DNA of 64,000 nt from Garcia nutans. Lineage: Eukaryota; Streptophyta; Magnoliopsida; Malpighiales; Euphorbiaceae. The notes beneath the pieces were generated by a model. The model ran no database searches. It had not been told where the DNA came from and saw only the letters and a program-made list of their open reading frames with translations. Below are positions 13,042 to 24,074 of the stretch, piece by piece. The number at the start of each line of letters is the position of its first letter. Position 1 is the first letter of the stretch. The position numbers were made by a program, and so were the translations under genes. Location: the NCBI GenBank assembly GCA_947685225.1, contig CANTUV010000062.1, forward strand, positions 13,102,501 to 13,166,500, in the 5' to 3' direction.

Positions 13042-13767
13042 AGGCACACAATTTATTCATATTTCTCATTTATATCGATATCAATTCATTTCATTATGTT
13101 TCCACATATCTCATTACATTATACCACATTTTTCCATTTACAACACATTACCCAATTGCTTTAGGTATTTCCACATAATTCACATATTAATCACATTTAA
13201 TGTAATCTAGCCAATACCAATGGCTTTTTAATAATGCACTTAATGCATACACAACAAATAGCATTACCTAAACACTTTGGGTAATTTTCACATAATACAC
13301 ATATTTCACATTTTACACAATTCCGCCATTATCAATGGCTTTTCACAATGCATTTAACACATATATGACATTACAAATGTCATAGCACATTATTCATACA
13401 TAACCAATATATCAAGTAGCTTAACACATTTTCCAACCAAAATGTGTTAAGCCCAAATGTCATGCAAACATAACCAATGTATTCAAAGTTTCTACTTACC
13501 TCAAATAGAAACCAAAACAAGCTTAAAACAACCTCCAATCCTATCCTTCCAACTTGCCCTTCACCACTTGGATGAAGCAAATTAACCTCCCTCAATGCCT
13601 AAACCAAATCTGATAGCAAACAATCATTTAGTATCACATTTAATGGTATTTCTAATATTAAACCAAATCTGATAGCAAACAATCATTTAGTATCACATTT
13701 AATGGTATTTATAATATTAAACCATAATTAAACCCCATCCAAGCAAAATTCCAAAATTTAAGGCTAA

Positions 13768-13772
13768 CCTCA
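13768..13772. other. Target-site duplication CCTCA, left copy
   Basis: CCTCA here and at 18075-18079 flanks the element 13773-18074. The uninterrupted target is visible in the partner LTR around 25770 (GGCTAACCTCACTTTAACTT), so the insertion point is proven to the base. Confidence 0.95.
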
Positions 13773-15900
13773 TATGAGCGGGGATTTTTTTCCCCACTCC
13801 TGGTGGAATGGTTCTTACGACGTTGGTACTATTTAGGCTCAGGATCTTAGAGAACATGGGCCTAAGCCCGGAGAAAATGGAGTCACCACCTGGATGGGCC
13901 GGGAAAAAGAAAGGGGTGGATAACTCGATTCCTAAGAAATCCTCAACCCCCTAGTGGGTTCGAAAAGTTGGGTACGTGTAGGGAAGGTGAGAAATGGCCC
14001 AGCACTCTCACAACGCCCAGTGCATTGGAACCGGCCTTCTTTGCAGGTCTTAATATTATAAAATTCTTAAGTATAACAATATTATCCATACTACATGCAA
14101 TAATTAAAATAAAGCATCATTATATTAAAATCAAAGCAATGGCCAAATAAAGCAAATAAATGGACATCCATCCGAGGATGGAAACATGTCCTTACATTGT
14201 CCATGTCTAAAACTAAATAGGACACCCACTGAAAGGTGGAAACATATCCTTTACATTGGTCCAAAAACTTTAAAATAAAATAAATTTCATGATGCTCACA
14301 ACATGAGGTACCCAAAATATGGAAACATACCTCTTACAATGTTTTGAAATCAAAATAAATCAATAAAAGTAAACAACCATTCATCATGAATAAGTCATTC
14401 ATCAAAGACATCAAACATCAATCAAAATATATAATAAACATTCATCCAATTTAAATAAAACAGTAAATATATTAACTTTAGGGGTTCATGCATCAATTAG
14501 GGTCTCTAGGGTTTTATGTTTAATAACTAGGGTTTTGCATATGCTAGTTTAATTAGTTGAGAAATATTTTAAAGTAAATAACATAGCTACTAGATGTTTT
14601 AAAGATTTAGGATTTAGGATTTTTTTATGAAAATAATGCTACCGTGGTTTAAAGAAATAGGTTTGATTAGCGTTTTAAGCAAACAAATTATTGTTTTGGT
14701 TTTTAGAAAGGTGTAATTAGGATTTCATATTTGAAAAACATGTTTTAAGGCTATTAAGGTTTTAGGGTTTTACGGTTAAGATATTAGGGTTTTATAGTTT
14801 GAAATCTTGATTCTATAGATGATGATTTTGAATTTAGAATTTGATGCTTTTCTGTTATCAAAGTTGAGTGTGCTTTTAATATTGACTATACCAACTACTT
14901 ATGTATTTTTAGGTGAAACAAACATAGAAAGCCAAATTTATTGTTGAAAGATTAAAATAGCTTACTAAATAAACTTATAACAAAATAGCTACTGTAAAGG
15001 TTTGAAAACAAAGTTAATTAAGATTTAGGGTTTGAATAACTTAGGGTTTATGAAATTAGATTCATGTTGAATGATTATAATTTTATTTTAATTAAGATCT
15101 TAAGCATTGTATGAATTAATTCATGCAACTGCCTAAACTAAATTGAAGGAAAAATTAAATATTAAGGCAGTGTGATGATGGCTTAAAAGGTGAAGGTGAT
15201 TAATGATCCAATGAACTAAAGTTAGAGTAATTTACCTACGATTGAAGGCTCTACCAAATTTGAAGAAATTGAACCAAGTTGTTGCCTGCTTCAGATTTGA
15301 TTTTGGTTGAGCAAAGCAATCTGGAGATGATTGCTTGTTGCCTCCTTTGGTTGCTGTCTCTTGAATTTCTCCTTGCTTGCTAGGGTTTTCTTTTGGCCGA
15401 AAGAATTTTTGACAGTCCCAAGTTTGGTTATAAGTTTCATCCTCCAAAGTCAGAAGTCCAAAGTCCAGATCCCTTTCTGAAGTTTTTTAATGTGGTATTT
15501 ATAGGAAAAATTCCAAATCTAATTCTAATTGTCTAAGGAAATTAAAACCATTTAGGAAAAGAAATCAAAACCAAATAGAATTCAGTTTTGGAAAAAACTG
15601 CACTGGAAAATATTGTGTTGTCAAAAGTTGGTGCGAGCTACTAGAGGGCCAGCGAGAATTGCGTGCGAGCTACGAGCGGGCCAGCCAATTCACTTTCGGT
15701 GATGAAAATTTTTCATTGTTGATTTCTATTTATTTATTTTTTATCTTTTTATTACTGTTACCCTTTTTATTTTTATTAAAAATAAATATTATAAGTAATG
15801 AATATTAAAATAAATATTATTTAATTAAAATACCACAAAAATTATTTTAGATTGTTTTAAAAATATCGGACTGGACTGGGTAAAAAATTAAGGGTATACA
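13773..15900 (-). repeat. Ogre/Tat-like 3' LTR, copy 2
   Basis: This is 2128 bp with TG/CA-type ends (one end mutated). It contains several AGGGTTT words (14505-15045) and, near its U3 end, two copies of a GTGCGAGCTAC...GGGCCAGC unit (15631-15685) in place of the hairpin array of other copies. On the minus strand its U3 start is preceded by a polypurine tract equivalent to 15901-15915. Confidence 0.85.
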
Positions 15901-17839
15901 GTTTGCCCTCTACTTGAGCGATCTGAGACTACGGCAAAAGAGAGCAAAAAGCAATGTGATTTTTGACTGATTTTTTATGAGGATGGGTACTTGGATTTGA
16001 TTTGGGTATTTGGACCCGAGATTGAACTAGATTTGGGTATTTGGACCTGAGGCTGGAATGAATTTAGGTACTTGGAATTGAGATTGGGTACTTGGACCCA
16101 AGACTGAATTTGAGTTGGGTACTTGGACCCGAGATTAAATTTGATTTGGCTACTTGGACCCGAGATTGAGTACTTGGACCCAAGATTGAATTTGATTTGG
16201 GTACTTAGACTCGAAATTGGGTATTTGGACCCGAGATTGAATTTGATTTTGGTACTTGGACCCGAGATTGGGTTTGATTTGGGCACTTGGACCCGAGATC
16301 GAATTTGATTTGGGCACTTGGACCTAAGATTGGGTTTGATTTGGATACTTAGACCCGAGATTAGGTATTTGGACCCGAGATTGAATTTGATTTGAGTACT
16401 TGGACCTGAGATTGAATTTGATTTGGGTACTTGGACCCGAGATTAGATGCTTGGACCCATGACTGAATTGAATTTGGGTACTTGGATCCAAAATTGGATT
16501 GGATTTGGGTACTTGGACCCAAGATTGAATTGGATTTGACTGACCTTTTATCATTTAAAGATTTTGGCTTAACTGGTTGTTCCACTCTTTTGTTCTTCCT
16601 TTCGCAAAAATTCAGCTATTTTTAGTTGGCCCTCATATCTTCTCCTTGCCCCCTACGTGGCAAAATATTTGCAAGTGAGTTTGAAAATATTTGGTATATA
16701 AACTCAAAAAATTGAAAAGGAGAAACTTTACCCCCTATGTAGGCTCAAACCAAAGATTTTTTCCATGCAAGCTTTGATTGATGTTTTTGTCGTCTAGTTC
16801 TTCGCACAAGCACGCATTTCCTCTCTTTGCAAAATTACTGGAGCTTTCTCAAGCAATGGGCTTTCCATGCCCCCCTGATTTAATATCTTCTTTTGATTCT
16901 TTACTTCACAGAGTGTTTGCTGTTCACTTTAACAAAGAACATATAATGCAAGAAAAAAATGCCGTGTGATATGCTCATGTATGCATGATATGCATGAGTA
17001 ATACTTATAGTGGTTCCATCGACTCACAGACAGAGGTGATCAGCAGAAGTGTTCTCATTGGTTCCTTTCAGATGCTCGTTCAGGTCTTGCTTTAGAATGA
17101 CACAATGCTTCACATTTATGGCTTTTATCTTCAAGATGTTGAAAATATGAATAATGGAGGCCCCAAACAGTAGAGATACATCCATTTTAAATTATGATTC
17201 AGCATGTCAGTTGGTAGCTTCTTCATGACCTTGCCAATAATCATTTACTTTGCCTAATGTGTCCTTTATAGGTTCAATGATTCGACATACTTCCCTTAAC
17301 TTGAAGGCTTTGTAATTTTTTTTTGAATTTTGAATTTTGAAATTTTATTTTGAAATCAAATGTTGGCTTTGCCAGATTAATGTCAATGTACCTCAGGACT
17401 TGATTTTTCAAATTAACATATCCATAACATGACAACCCTAGTTACCATACTAAACTCGGGAGTCATTTCTATTTAAGCAAGAATTGTTGCACTTCAGATA
17501 GGCACATACACATTACTTGGCCAAAGGTCTCATTGAGTTTGAATATGGTTTATCTCATATGCATGCTTATCTAAACTATCTCCATTAATAGACTCTACCT
17601 ACCAAGAGAGATCAACAGGTCTTTGATAGGCTTGAAATGGGGTCTATAAGGGACACAAGTTAAATGAATGTCATTTTGAGATTGGAACTGGTGTGACACA
17701 AAGGACAAATCTTCACACTACAAACTGGTTGTTGGAACTTTAGACAATTGGGAGTATGAAAAGATAGAGCTTTGATTGTTCTCCCAAGCATGAAAAAATC
17801 GGATAATTGGCTTGTGCCCAATTCGCCGTAGGAAATTCC
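15901..17839 (-). repeat. Ogre-like 3' UTR with tandem repeats
   Basis: From the polypurine region this runs into tandem repeats at about 15985-16545. They are built from 'gggtacttggacccgagatt' and a longer form with an added GAATTTGATTT. The unique 3' UTR part (16560-17790) is shared with 36780-37975 and, more diverged, 28590-29445. Short open frames inside the repeats and at 16778-16969 have no family match and are not treated as genes. Confidence 0.8.
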
Positions 17840-18074
17840 GGTGGCGAAGTGGCCCAAGCCAATTCACTTTCGGCGACGAAAAATTTCCGTCGCCGATTTT
17901 TATTTATTTATTTTTATCTTTTTTTTACTGTTATCATTTTTTATTTTTATTAAAAATAAATATTATAAGTAATGAATATTAAAATAAATATTATTTAATT
18001 AAAATACCACAAAAATTATTTTGGACTGTTTTAAAAATATCTTACTGGACTGGGTCAAAAATTAAGGGTCTACA
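17840..18074 (-). repeat. Residual 5' LTR of the deleted Ogre-like element
   Basis: This matches 15670-15900 nearly base for base, including the shared end ACTGGGTCAAAAATTAAGGG. It is the only part of the 5' LTR that survived the internal deletion, whose breakpoint lies at about 17790-17845. Confidence 0.8.
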
Positions 18075-18079
18075 CCTCA
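18075..18079. other. Target-site duplication CCTCA, right copy
   Basis: Partner of 13768-13772. After it the chromovirus 3' LTR resumes with CTTTAACTTTGG. Confidence 0.95.
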
Positions 18080-19250
18080 CTTTAACTTTGGATTCTCATA
18101 CTAGGCCATTCATTTTAATATATTAAGTTTATTTATATTATTAGAAATATATTTTAATACATTTAAACCATTTACATTACAAAAACATACTCTTATACAC
18201 AAAATTCTAAAATGGCATAACCTTCCCCCCATTGAAGGTTTTCCATTCCAACACAATTCTTTAATCATTTTAAGCTTCTATTCATCACTTATATCACCAA
18301 ACAACAAGATTAAACTAATAAAATTATACAAGTCAACAACTTTGGAAAAAATCATTTTCCGAAACCTAAATCACACTTCCATTCTCAAACTCCAACCAAA
18401 CACAACCAAATCCAAAATTTGACTTTAAAATATTTGTTTAAGCACCAAAATAGCTCATTTAGATCCAATTTGCACAATTAAAAACCATGATTTCTCAAAC
18501 CCTAAAAGTCCATAACCCTAAATTCTCTCTCTTCACCATTCTTTATCTAAATTCAACCATTTCTTCAATCCAACCTTAAAATCATTAATAACTACCCAAA
18601 ATAACTTCATACACACCTATTCCAACAATTATAACATACTACTTCAAAAATTCAAAACTCACATATTCAAAATTTCTATGAAAATCCAAAGAAAAAGTTA
18701 AAAAACTTACTTTTTCAAGTGAAAATCTCTAAAAATCCTTTTTGAACCTTTGAAATCCTTCAATTCTTGGAGCTAAGAAGAACACAAATCCTTGAGCTAT
18801 CTCCCATGGTGGTTTGGCCAAGAAGAAGAAGAAGAAGAATAAGAAGACTATTTTTTTAATTTCTCTTTCCTTTCATTCTTTAATTATAACCATATGTATT
18901 TATTTTATAATAATTTAATAGTTAATTATTTAATTATTTATTAAAGAAATTAAAAGACTAAAAATTCATCATCCATTCAAAAATAATTTATTTTTGAATT
19001 ATTTTATTAATTTTAAATTTCTAAAATTTATTTACAAATATGCCATTAGATTTTGACTTTTCTTTTAAAATGCGTTGACTTTAGAAGTTATAAATATTTT
19101 ACATATATATCACATATATATTCCACTTTTTTAATAAAAATATATTCATTTTCATTTAAAACTATTAGTTTAATTTATCCTATTAAATTATAATTTAATT
19201 TATCAAATTTTTAAAAATTAAAAATTTAAAAAAAAAATTTGGATATTACA
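18080..19250 (-). repeat. Chromovirus 3' LTR, U3-side part
   Basis: It continues the LTR split at 13772 and matches 25774-26939. It includes a GAA microsatellite (18822-18838, longer at 26516-26540) and a very AT-rich end. On the minus strand the LTR start TGTAATATCC is at 19250. Confidence 0.9.
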
Positions 19251-19261
19251 ATTCTCTCCCC
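19251..19261 (-). other. Polypurine tract of the chromovirus
   Basis: AGGGGGAGAGAAT on the minus strand immediately precedes the 3' LTR start. The same tract precedes the second LTR of the two non-autonomous elements (50721-50736 and 60939-60953). Confidence 0.85.
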
Positions 19262-22200
19262 CTATAATAAATTTCGTCCTCGAAATTGCCTGCTCTCAAG
19301 TCTGGAACAATTAAAAAAACTGACTCTGCATCATTTGCTTACTCTCCCATGTCGCCTCCTTAGTGGCATGATTTCTCCCAAGGACTTTCACAAGTGGCAC
19401 CCTCTTATTCCTCAATTCTTTAACCCCTCGTGCCAAAATCGCCACTGGTTCTTCCTCGTAAGTCAAATCTAGACTCACCTCAATAGACTCCACTGATAGG
19501 ATATGAGATGGGTTAGACCTGTATCTCTGAAGCATTAAGACATAGAAGACATTATGAATTCAATCTAACTCAGATGGCAAAGCTAGTTTATAAGCCACTG
19601 GACCAACTCTCTCCAACACCTCATATGGTCCTATGAAACGAGGACTCAACTTCCCTTTGCGACCGAACCTCAGAATCTTCTTCCATGGAAAAACCTTCAA
19701 AAACACTTTATCTCCCACACTGAACTCTATGTCTCTTCTCTTTAAATCTAAATAGGATTTATGTCAGTCTGAAGCTGCTTTCAAAAGACCCCGAATCACC
19801 TTCACTTTATCTTCTGTTTCCTTAATCAAATCGGGACCGACCAGTTTGCCTTCTCCAATCTCATCCCAACACAAAGGTGTCCTGCATCTCCTACCATGCA
19901 AGGCCTCATAAGGAGCCATCCCAATACTGGACTAATGACTGTTGTTATAAGCAGACTCAATCAGTGGTAAGAATCTATCCCAGCGAAATCAATGATACAA
20001 CTCCTCAACATATCCTCTAAAATCTTTATCACTCTCTCTGACTGCCCATCTATCTGAAGATGGAAAGCAGTACTAAAATACAACTAAGAACCTAAAGCAT
20101 CATGCAAACTCTTCCAAAATCTCTAAGTAAACTGGGGATCTCGATCCGATACCAAAGAAACTGGGACTCCATGCAACCTCACTATCTCACTGATACACAG
20201 CTCAACCAACCTCTCAAGAGAATAATCCATCTGAACTGAAAGAAAATGAGCTGTCTTTATCATCTGATTAACTATCACCAGATTGCATCATGCTTCTTCT
20301 GGGTCAAAGGCACTCTAGTCACAAAATCCATTGTCACTTGCTCCCATTTCCACTCAGGCACTGATAAAGGTTGGAGCAACCCTGAAGGAACCTGGTGCTC
20401 AGCCTTCACTCTATGGCAAGTGAGACATCTAGATACAAACTCTGTTATGTTCCTCTTTATACCCAACCACCAATAATGTCACTTCAAGTCCTGATACATC
20501 TTGGTACTTCTAGGGTGCATAGAATAAAGTGACAGATGTGCTTTCACTAATATCATCCTTTTAAATTCTGCATCATCAGGAATACACAACCTATCTTTGT
20601 ATCATAGACTACCATCATCCCTCAAAAAAAAGTCTCAACTCTCCCCCTTCTGACAAACCAACACAATTTTCTAAATTCTCTCACCTCCCAACTGAGCCTC
20701 CCTAATATGATCCAACAAGATTGGCCTCAACTGCAACTGAGCCATCAAAGCATCGTCATCACAAGACTCAAATCTAGCATGTAACGCTCTCAACTCAACA
20801 AGCAACAAGAGCAAATAAGGAGTCAAACCTATCAAAGACTTCTGACTCAAGGCATCAGCAACAACATTTGCCTTAATAGGATGATAATCAATCAAACATT
20901 CATAGTCTTTAATCAACTCTAACCACCGTCTCTATCAAAGATTCAGCTCTCTCTAAACACCCAGGTATTTCAAACTCTTGTGATCCGTGTAAATGAAACA
21001 CTTTTCCCCATACAAATAATGCCGCCAAATCTTTAAGGCAAAAACTATAGTTGCTAATTCCAAATCATGCATCGGGTAATTCAGCTCATGTGGCTTCAAC
21101 TGTTGAGAGGTATAAGCAATGACTCTACCCTCCTACATCAGAACACAACCTAAACCACTATGTGAAGTATCACTGTATATCACATATGGTTTACCTTCCA
21201 CAGGCAGGGTAAGGATAGGAGCCTAAGTCAATATCTCCCTCAGCTGCTCAAAACTCACCTAACACCGATTTGTCCACACAAATCTAACTCCTTTTTGAAG
21301 CAATCTGGAGAGTGGTGTAGTTATCATAGAAAAACCCTTCACAAATCGATGATAATAATCTGCCAATCCTAGAAAACTTCTAACCTCTGTCATAGTCTTT
21401 AGTGAACTCTAATTCAAGATAGCCTCAACCTTACTTGGATAAACTCTAATACCTTTTGCTGAAACCACATGACCAAGAAAAGCTACCTGATCAAGTCAAA
21501 ACTCACACTTAGACAGCTTAGCATACAACTGCTTCTCTGCAATATAATTCGTAAATGCTTGTCATGATCCTCATCATTATGTGAATACACCAAAATGTCA
21601 TCAATGAAGACCACCACAAACTAATCTAAATATGGTTTGAATGCCCTATTCATCAAATCCATAAAAGCTGTTGGCGCATTCGTCAATCTAAAGGGCATCA
21701 CCAGAAACTCATAATGCCCATACCTCGTACAAAAAGTTATCTTGGTTACATCCACATCTCTGACTCTCAACTAGTGGTACCCTGATCTCAGATCAATCTT
21801 AAAGAATACTGCTGCTCCCTTCAACTGATCAAAGAGATCATCTATCCGAGGCAAAGGATACTTGTTCTTGATGGTCACCTTGTTCAACTGCTTATAATCA
21901 ATACACAATCTCAAGGTGCCATCCTTCTTCTTCACAAACAACACAGGCTCTCCCCATGGGGACACACTAGGGCGGACGAACCCTTTTTGCAACAACTCCT
22001 GCAATTGCACCTTCAACTCTCTCAACTTAGCAGGTGCCATTAGTTAAGGAGTAATAGAGATAGGAGTGGCCAGGTGACAAATTGATATCAAACTACACTT
22101 CTCTCTCATGAGTTAACCCTGGCAACTCATCAGGGAAAATATCTAAAAACTCGGCAATTGTGGGTATGCTGTCAAGCTGAGACCCCACTACTCTGGTATC

Positions 22201-22799
22201 TACAACATGAGCAAGATAAGCCTCACATCCCTTCTGAATCATCCTCCTAGCTGAAATAGCTGAAACAAACATGGATGAAAGATACCTCTACTCACTAGAT
22301 ACCATCACATCCCTACCATCACATGTTCTCAAAGTAACACATTTCTTCTCATAATCTACCATCGCCCCATGCCTGGATAATCAATCCATGCCTAAAATAA
22401 GATCATATGCCCTAAAAGGCATCTCAATCAGGTCACCGAGAAACTCCTCATCTTGAACAACAACTGGACTATCTCAGTGTACCCTGCTCTCCATAACACT
22501 ATGCCTTGAAGGATTTGTGACCAAAACATCAAATCCTAAGGACTCAAAATACAAATCACTCACACGTAAGATGGATGTACTGATGTAAGAATGAGTCGAC
22601 CTAGTGTCTAATAATGCAAGAACTAAAGTACCAAATAAACCAGCAATAATAGCTGAAGCATCCGGCTGCCTCTGCATCACATAAACCCGCTGTGATGGTC
22701 CTGCCTCATCTCGTCTACTACCTCTGGCTGTAAAAACTCCTCTCTGACTAGTCCCAAATCGATCGCCTCTACCAAAACCTCTGCCACCATGACCTCCTC
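19262..22799 (-). pseudogene. Chromovirus pol: protease, RT, RNase H, integrase, chromodomain
   Basis: The order on the minus strand is typical of Ty3/gypsy. Protease lies around 22640-22560 with LLDTRSTHSYIS, where the catalytic D-[ST]-G has become DTR. RT spans about 22040-21560, with RLCIDYKQLNKVT and the active site as FIDDILVYS. RNase H spans about 21250-20870, with DLELATIVFALKIWRHYLYG. Integrase spans about 20600-19700, keeping the CLTC zinc half and all three acidic residues in TMDFV, VSDRDPQF and GQSERVI. The chromodomain is at about 19540-19300, with LRNKRVPLVKVLGRNH and EATWE. The end FRGRNLL-stop at 19262 is family-typical. It is dead, with many stops plus frame changes between domains. 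Many stops replace CAG or TGG codons, as expected from decay of methylated cytosine. Confidence 0.92.
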
Positions 22800-23906
22800 T
22801 GACACTGGGTCAAAAAGCTGCAGTATCTGCCTGTCTATCCTCTAGTGGTTCTAGATAATCTCTGATAAAATGGTCTAATGATCCACATCTAAAATACACT
22901 ACCGAAGCACCTCTCCACTAGCAGACACCTCCGTGTGCTTTACCACAATGAACACAAGTAGGTGGAGCAGGCCTCTGAGCCACTGGGGTCGGAGCACTAG
23001 CCACTGAAATTGTAGGTCTCTGTCTCTGTCTCTGCTATTGTACTGACCTTCCAAACTGCCCCTAGCTCCTACTGAACCTCTGAAAATATCCCCCTCAGCC
23101 TCTCTTCACTGATGAAGATCCTGCCTCACTCTGAGGTCTCCTAGCTCTAGTCTCCTCAACCCTAGCAGATACTGAAAGACTTTGTGCTCTCTCTACACTC
23201 CTGGCAGCTGCAACCAACTGAGAAAAATCTTGATATCGAGAGCCTGCTATGATACACATGATAGAGGGTCTCAGTCCCTCCTCAAATCTCCTGCACCTGT
23301 CAATCTCGTTAAAAATGATCCCACTAGCATAATGACTCAACTGGATAAACTCGATCTCATACTCTGTCAATGTCTTGGTATCTTGTCTCAAACTCAAAAA
23401 CTCTATCTTCTTTACATCCTTATACTCCCTCAGAGTATACTTCTGCTCAAATCGTCATAAGTCAGGACTAGTGGATCATCCAAAGCATGTGGAACCGTCT
23501 TTCACCAATCATATGCATCTCTTTACATAAGGGATCTGGCAAAATCAAACTTCTCTTCCAGACTAACCTACAATTGAATGAACACTCTCTGAACCCTGTC
23601 TAGCCACTGCTTTGCTACAGCAGGATATGTAGTACCAACGAAGTCCTCAGCTCTAAACTTTCTCAGCTCATCATACTTCCTCACCGGCAACTACGGCTGC
23701 GGCTGCAGTGGCTGCTGAACTGGAGCCTGCCTTAATAACTCTACCATATGTCATACCCAGCCAGGCGGAATCTCATCAGCTACTGGTCTCACAGACACAA
23801 AAATAGATGCCTCACCAGTAGACACAACTCTAGCTCCATCTTTACCCTCATCAGGAGCCACACTCTCTGCACTACCCTCTACAGACTGATGCGTCCCAGA
23901 TGCCAT
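22800..23906 (-). pseudogene. Chromovirus gag
   Basis: The likely start is ATG at 23906-23904 (protein begins MASGTHQS), 168 nt inside the LTR boundary. The capsid region is recognisable from KQWLDRVQRVF (about 23615) to SLRQDTKTLTEYEIEFIQLS (23397-23340) and IAGSRYQDFSQLVAAARSVE. A zinc knuckle around 22960-22870 (CVHCGKAHGGVC followed by a stop where W is expected, then CGS) marks the nucleocapsid. At least one frameshift separates the start from the 23397-23095 segment, and several nonsense codons follow, so no full Gag can be made. Confidence 0.85.
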
Positions 23907-24050
23907 AACTACCTATATTTGTAAACATAGCAGAAATTACTATATTAGAGATTAGAAACTGCCAGTGCCAATACATGTATTACAATTGAAAACTATTTTC
24001 AAATCCCCATTTTCTCTCTCTATCAACCCACCTAGGTCGAGAATCTCAAA

Positions 24051-24067
24051 CCTAGGCTCTGATACCA
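24051..24067 (-). other. Primer binding site, initiator tRNA-Met type
   Basis: On the minus strand it reads TGGTATCAGAGCCTAGG, 7 nt after the 5' LTR end. The same site follows the LTRs at 47450 and 57585. Confidence 0.9.
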
Positions 24068-24074
24068 AAATAAA

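Larger units (their letters stand above)
11949..13772 (-). repeat. Chromovirus 3' LTR, distal part
   Basis: This part aligns with 24075-25765. Two length differences stand out. There is a 59-bp tandem duplication at 13601-13659/13660-13718, present once in the other LTR. A 62-bp segment between two TCT words (12807-12868) is missing from the other LTR. It ends at CCTCA, which is repeated at 18075-18079. Confidence 0.9.
13773..18074 (-). mobile_element. Internally deleted Ogre/Tat-like element (4302 bp)
   Basis: The element starts TATGAGCGGGG (a change from TGTGAGCGGGG) and ends GGGTCTACA. On the minus strand it reads: a residual 5' LTR of about 235 bp (18074-17840), then non-coding 3' UTR sequence (to 15901), then a complete 3' LTR (15900-13773). 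One deletion removed most of the 5' LTR, the primer site and all coding sequence. The perfect CCTCA duplication shows that it arrived by ordinary integration, and the partner LTR supplies the empty site. It is younger than the chromovirus that hosts it. Confidence 0.9.
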
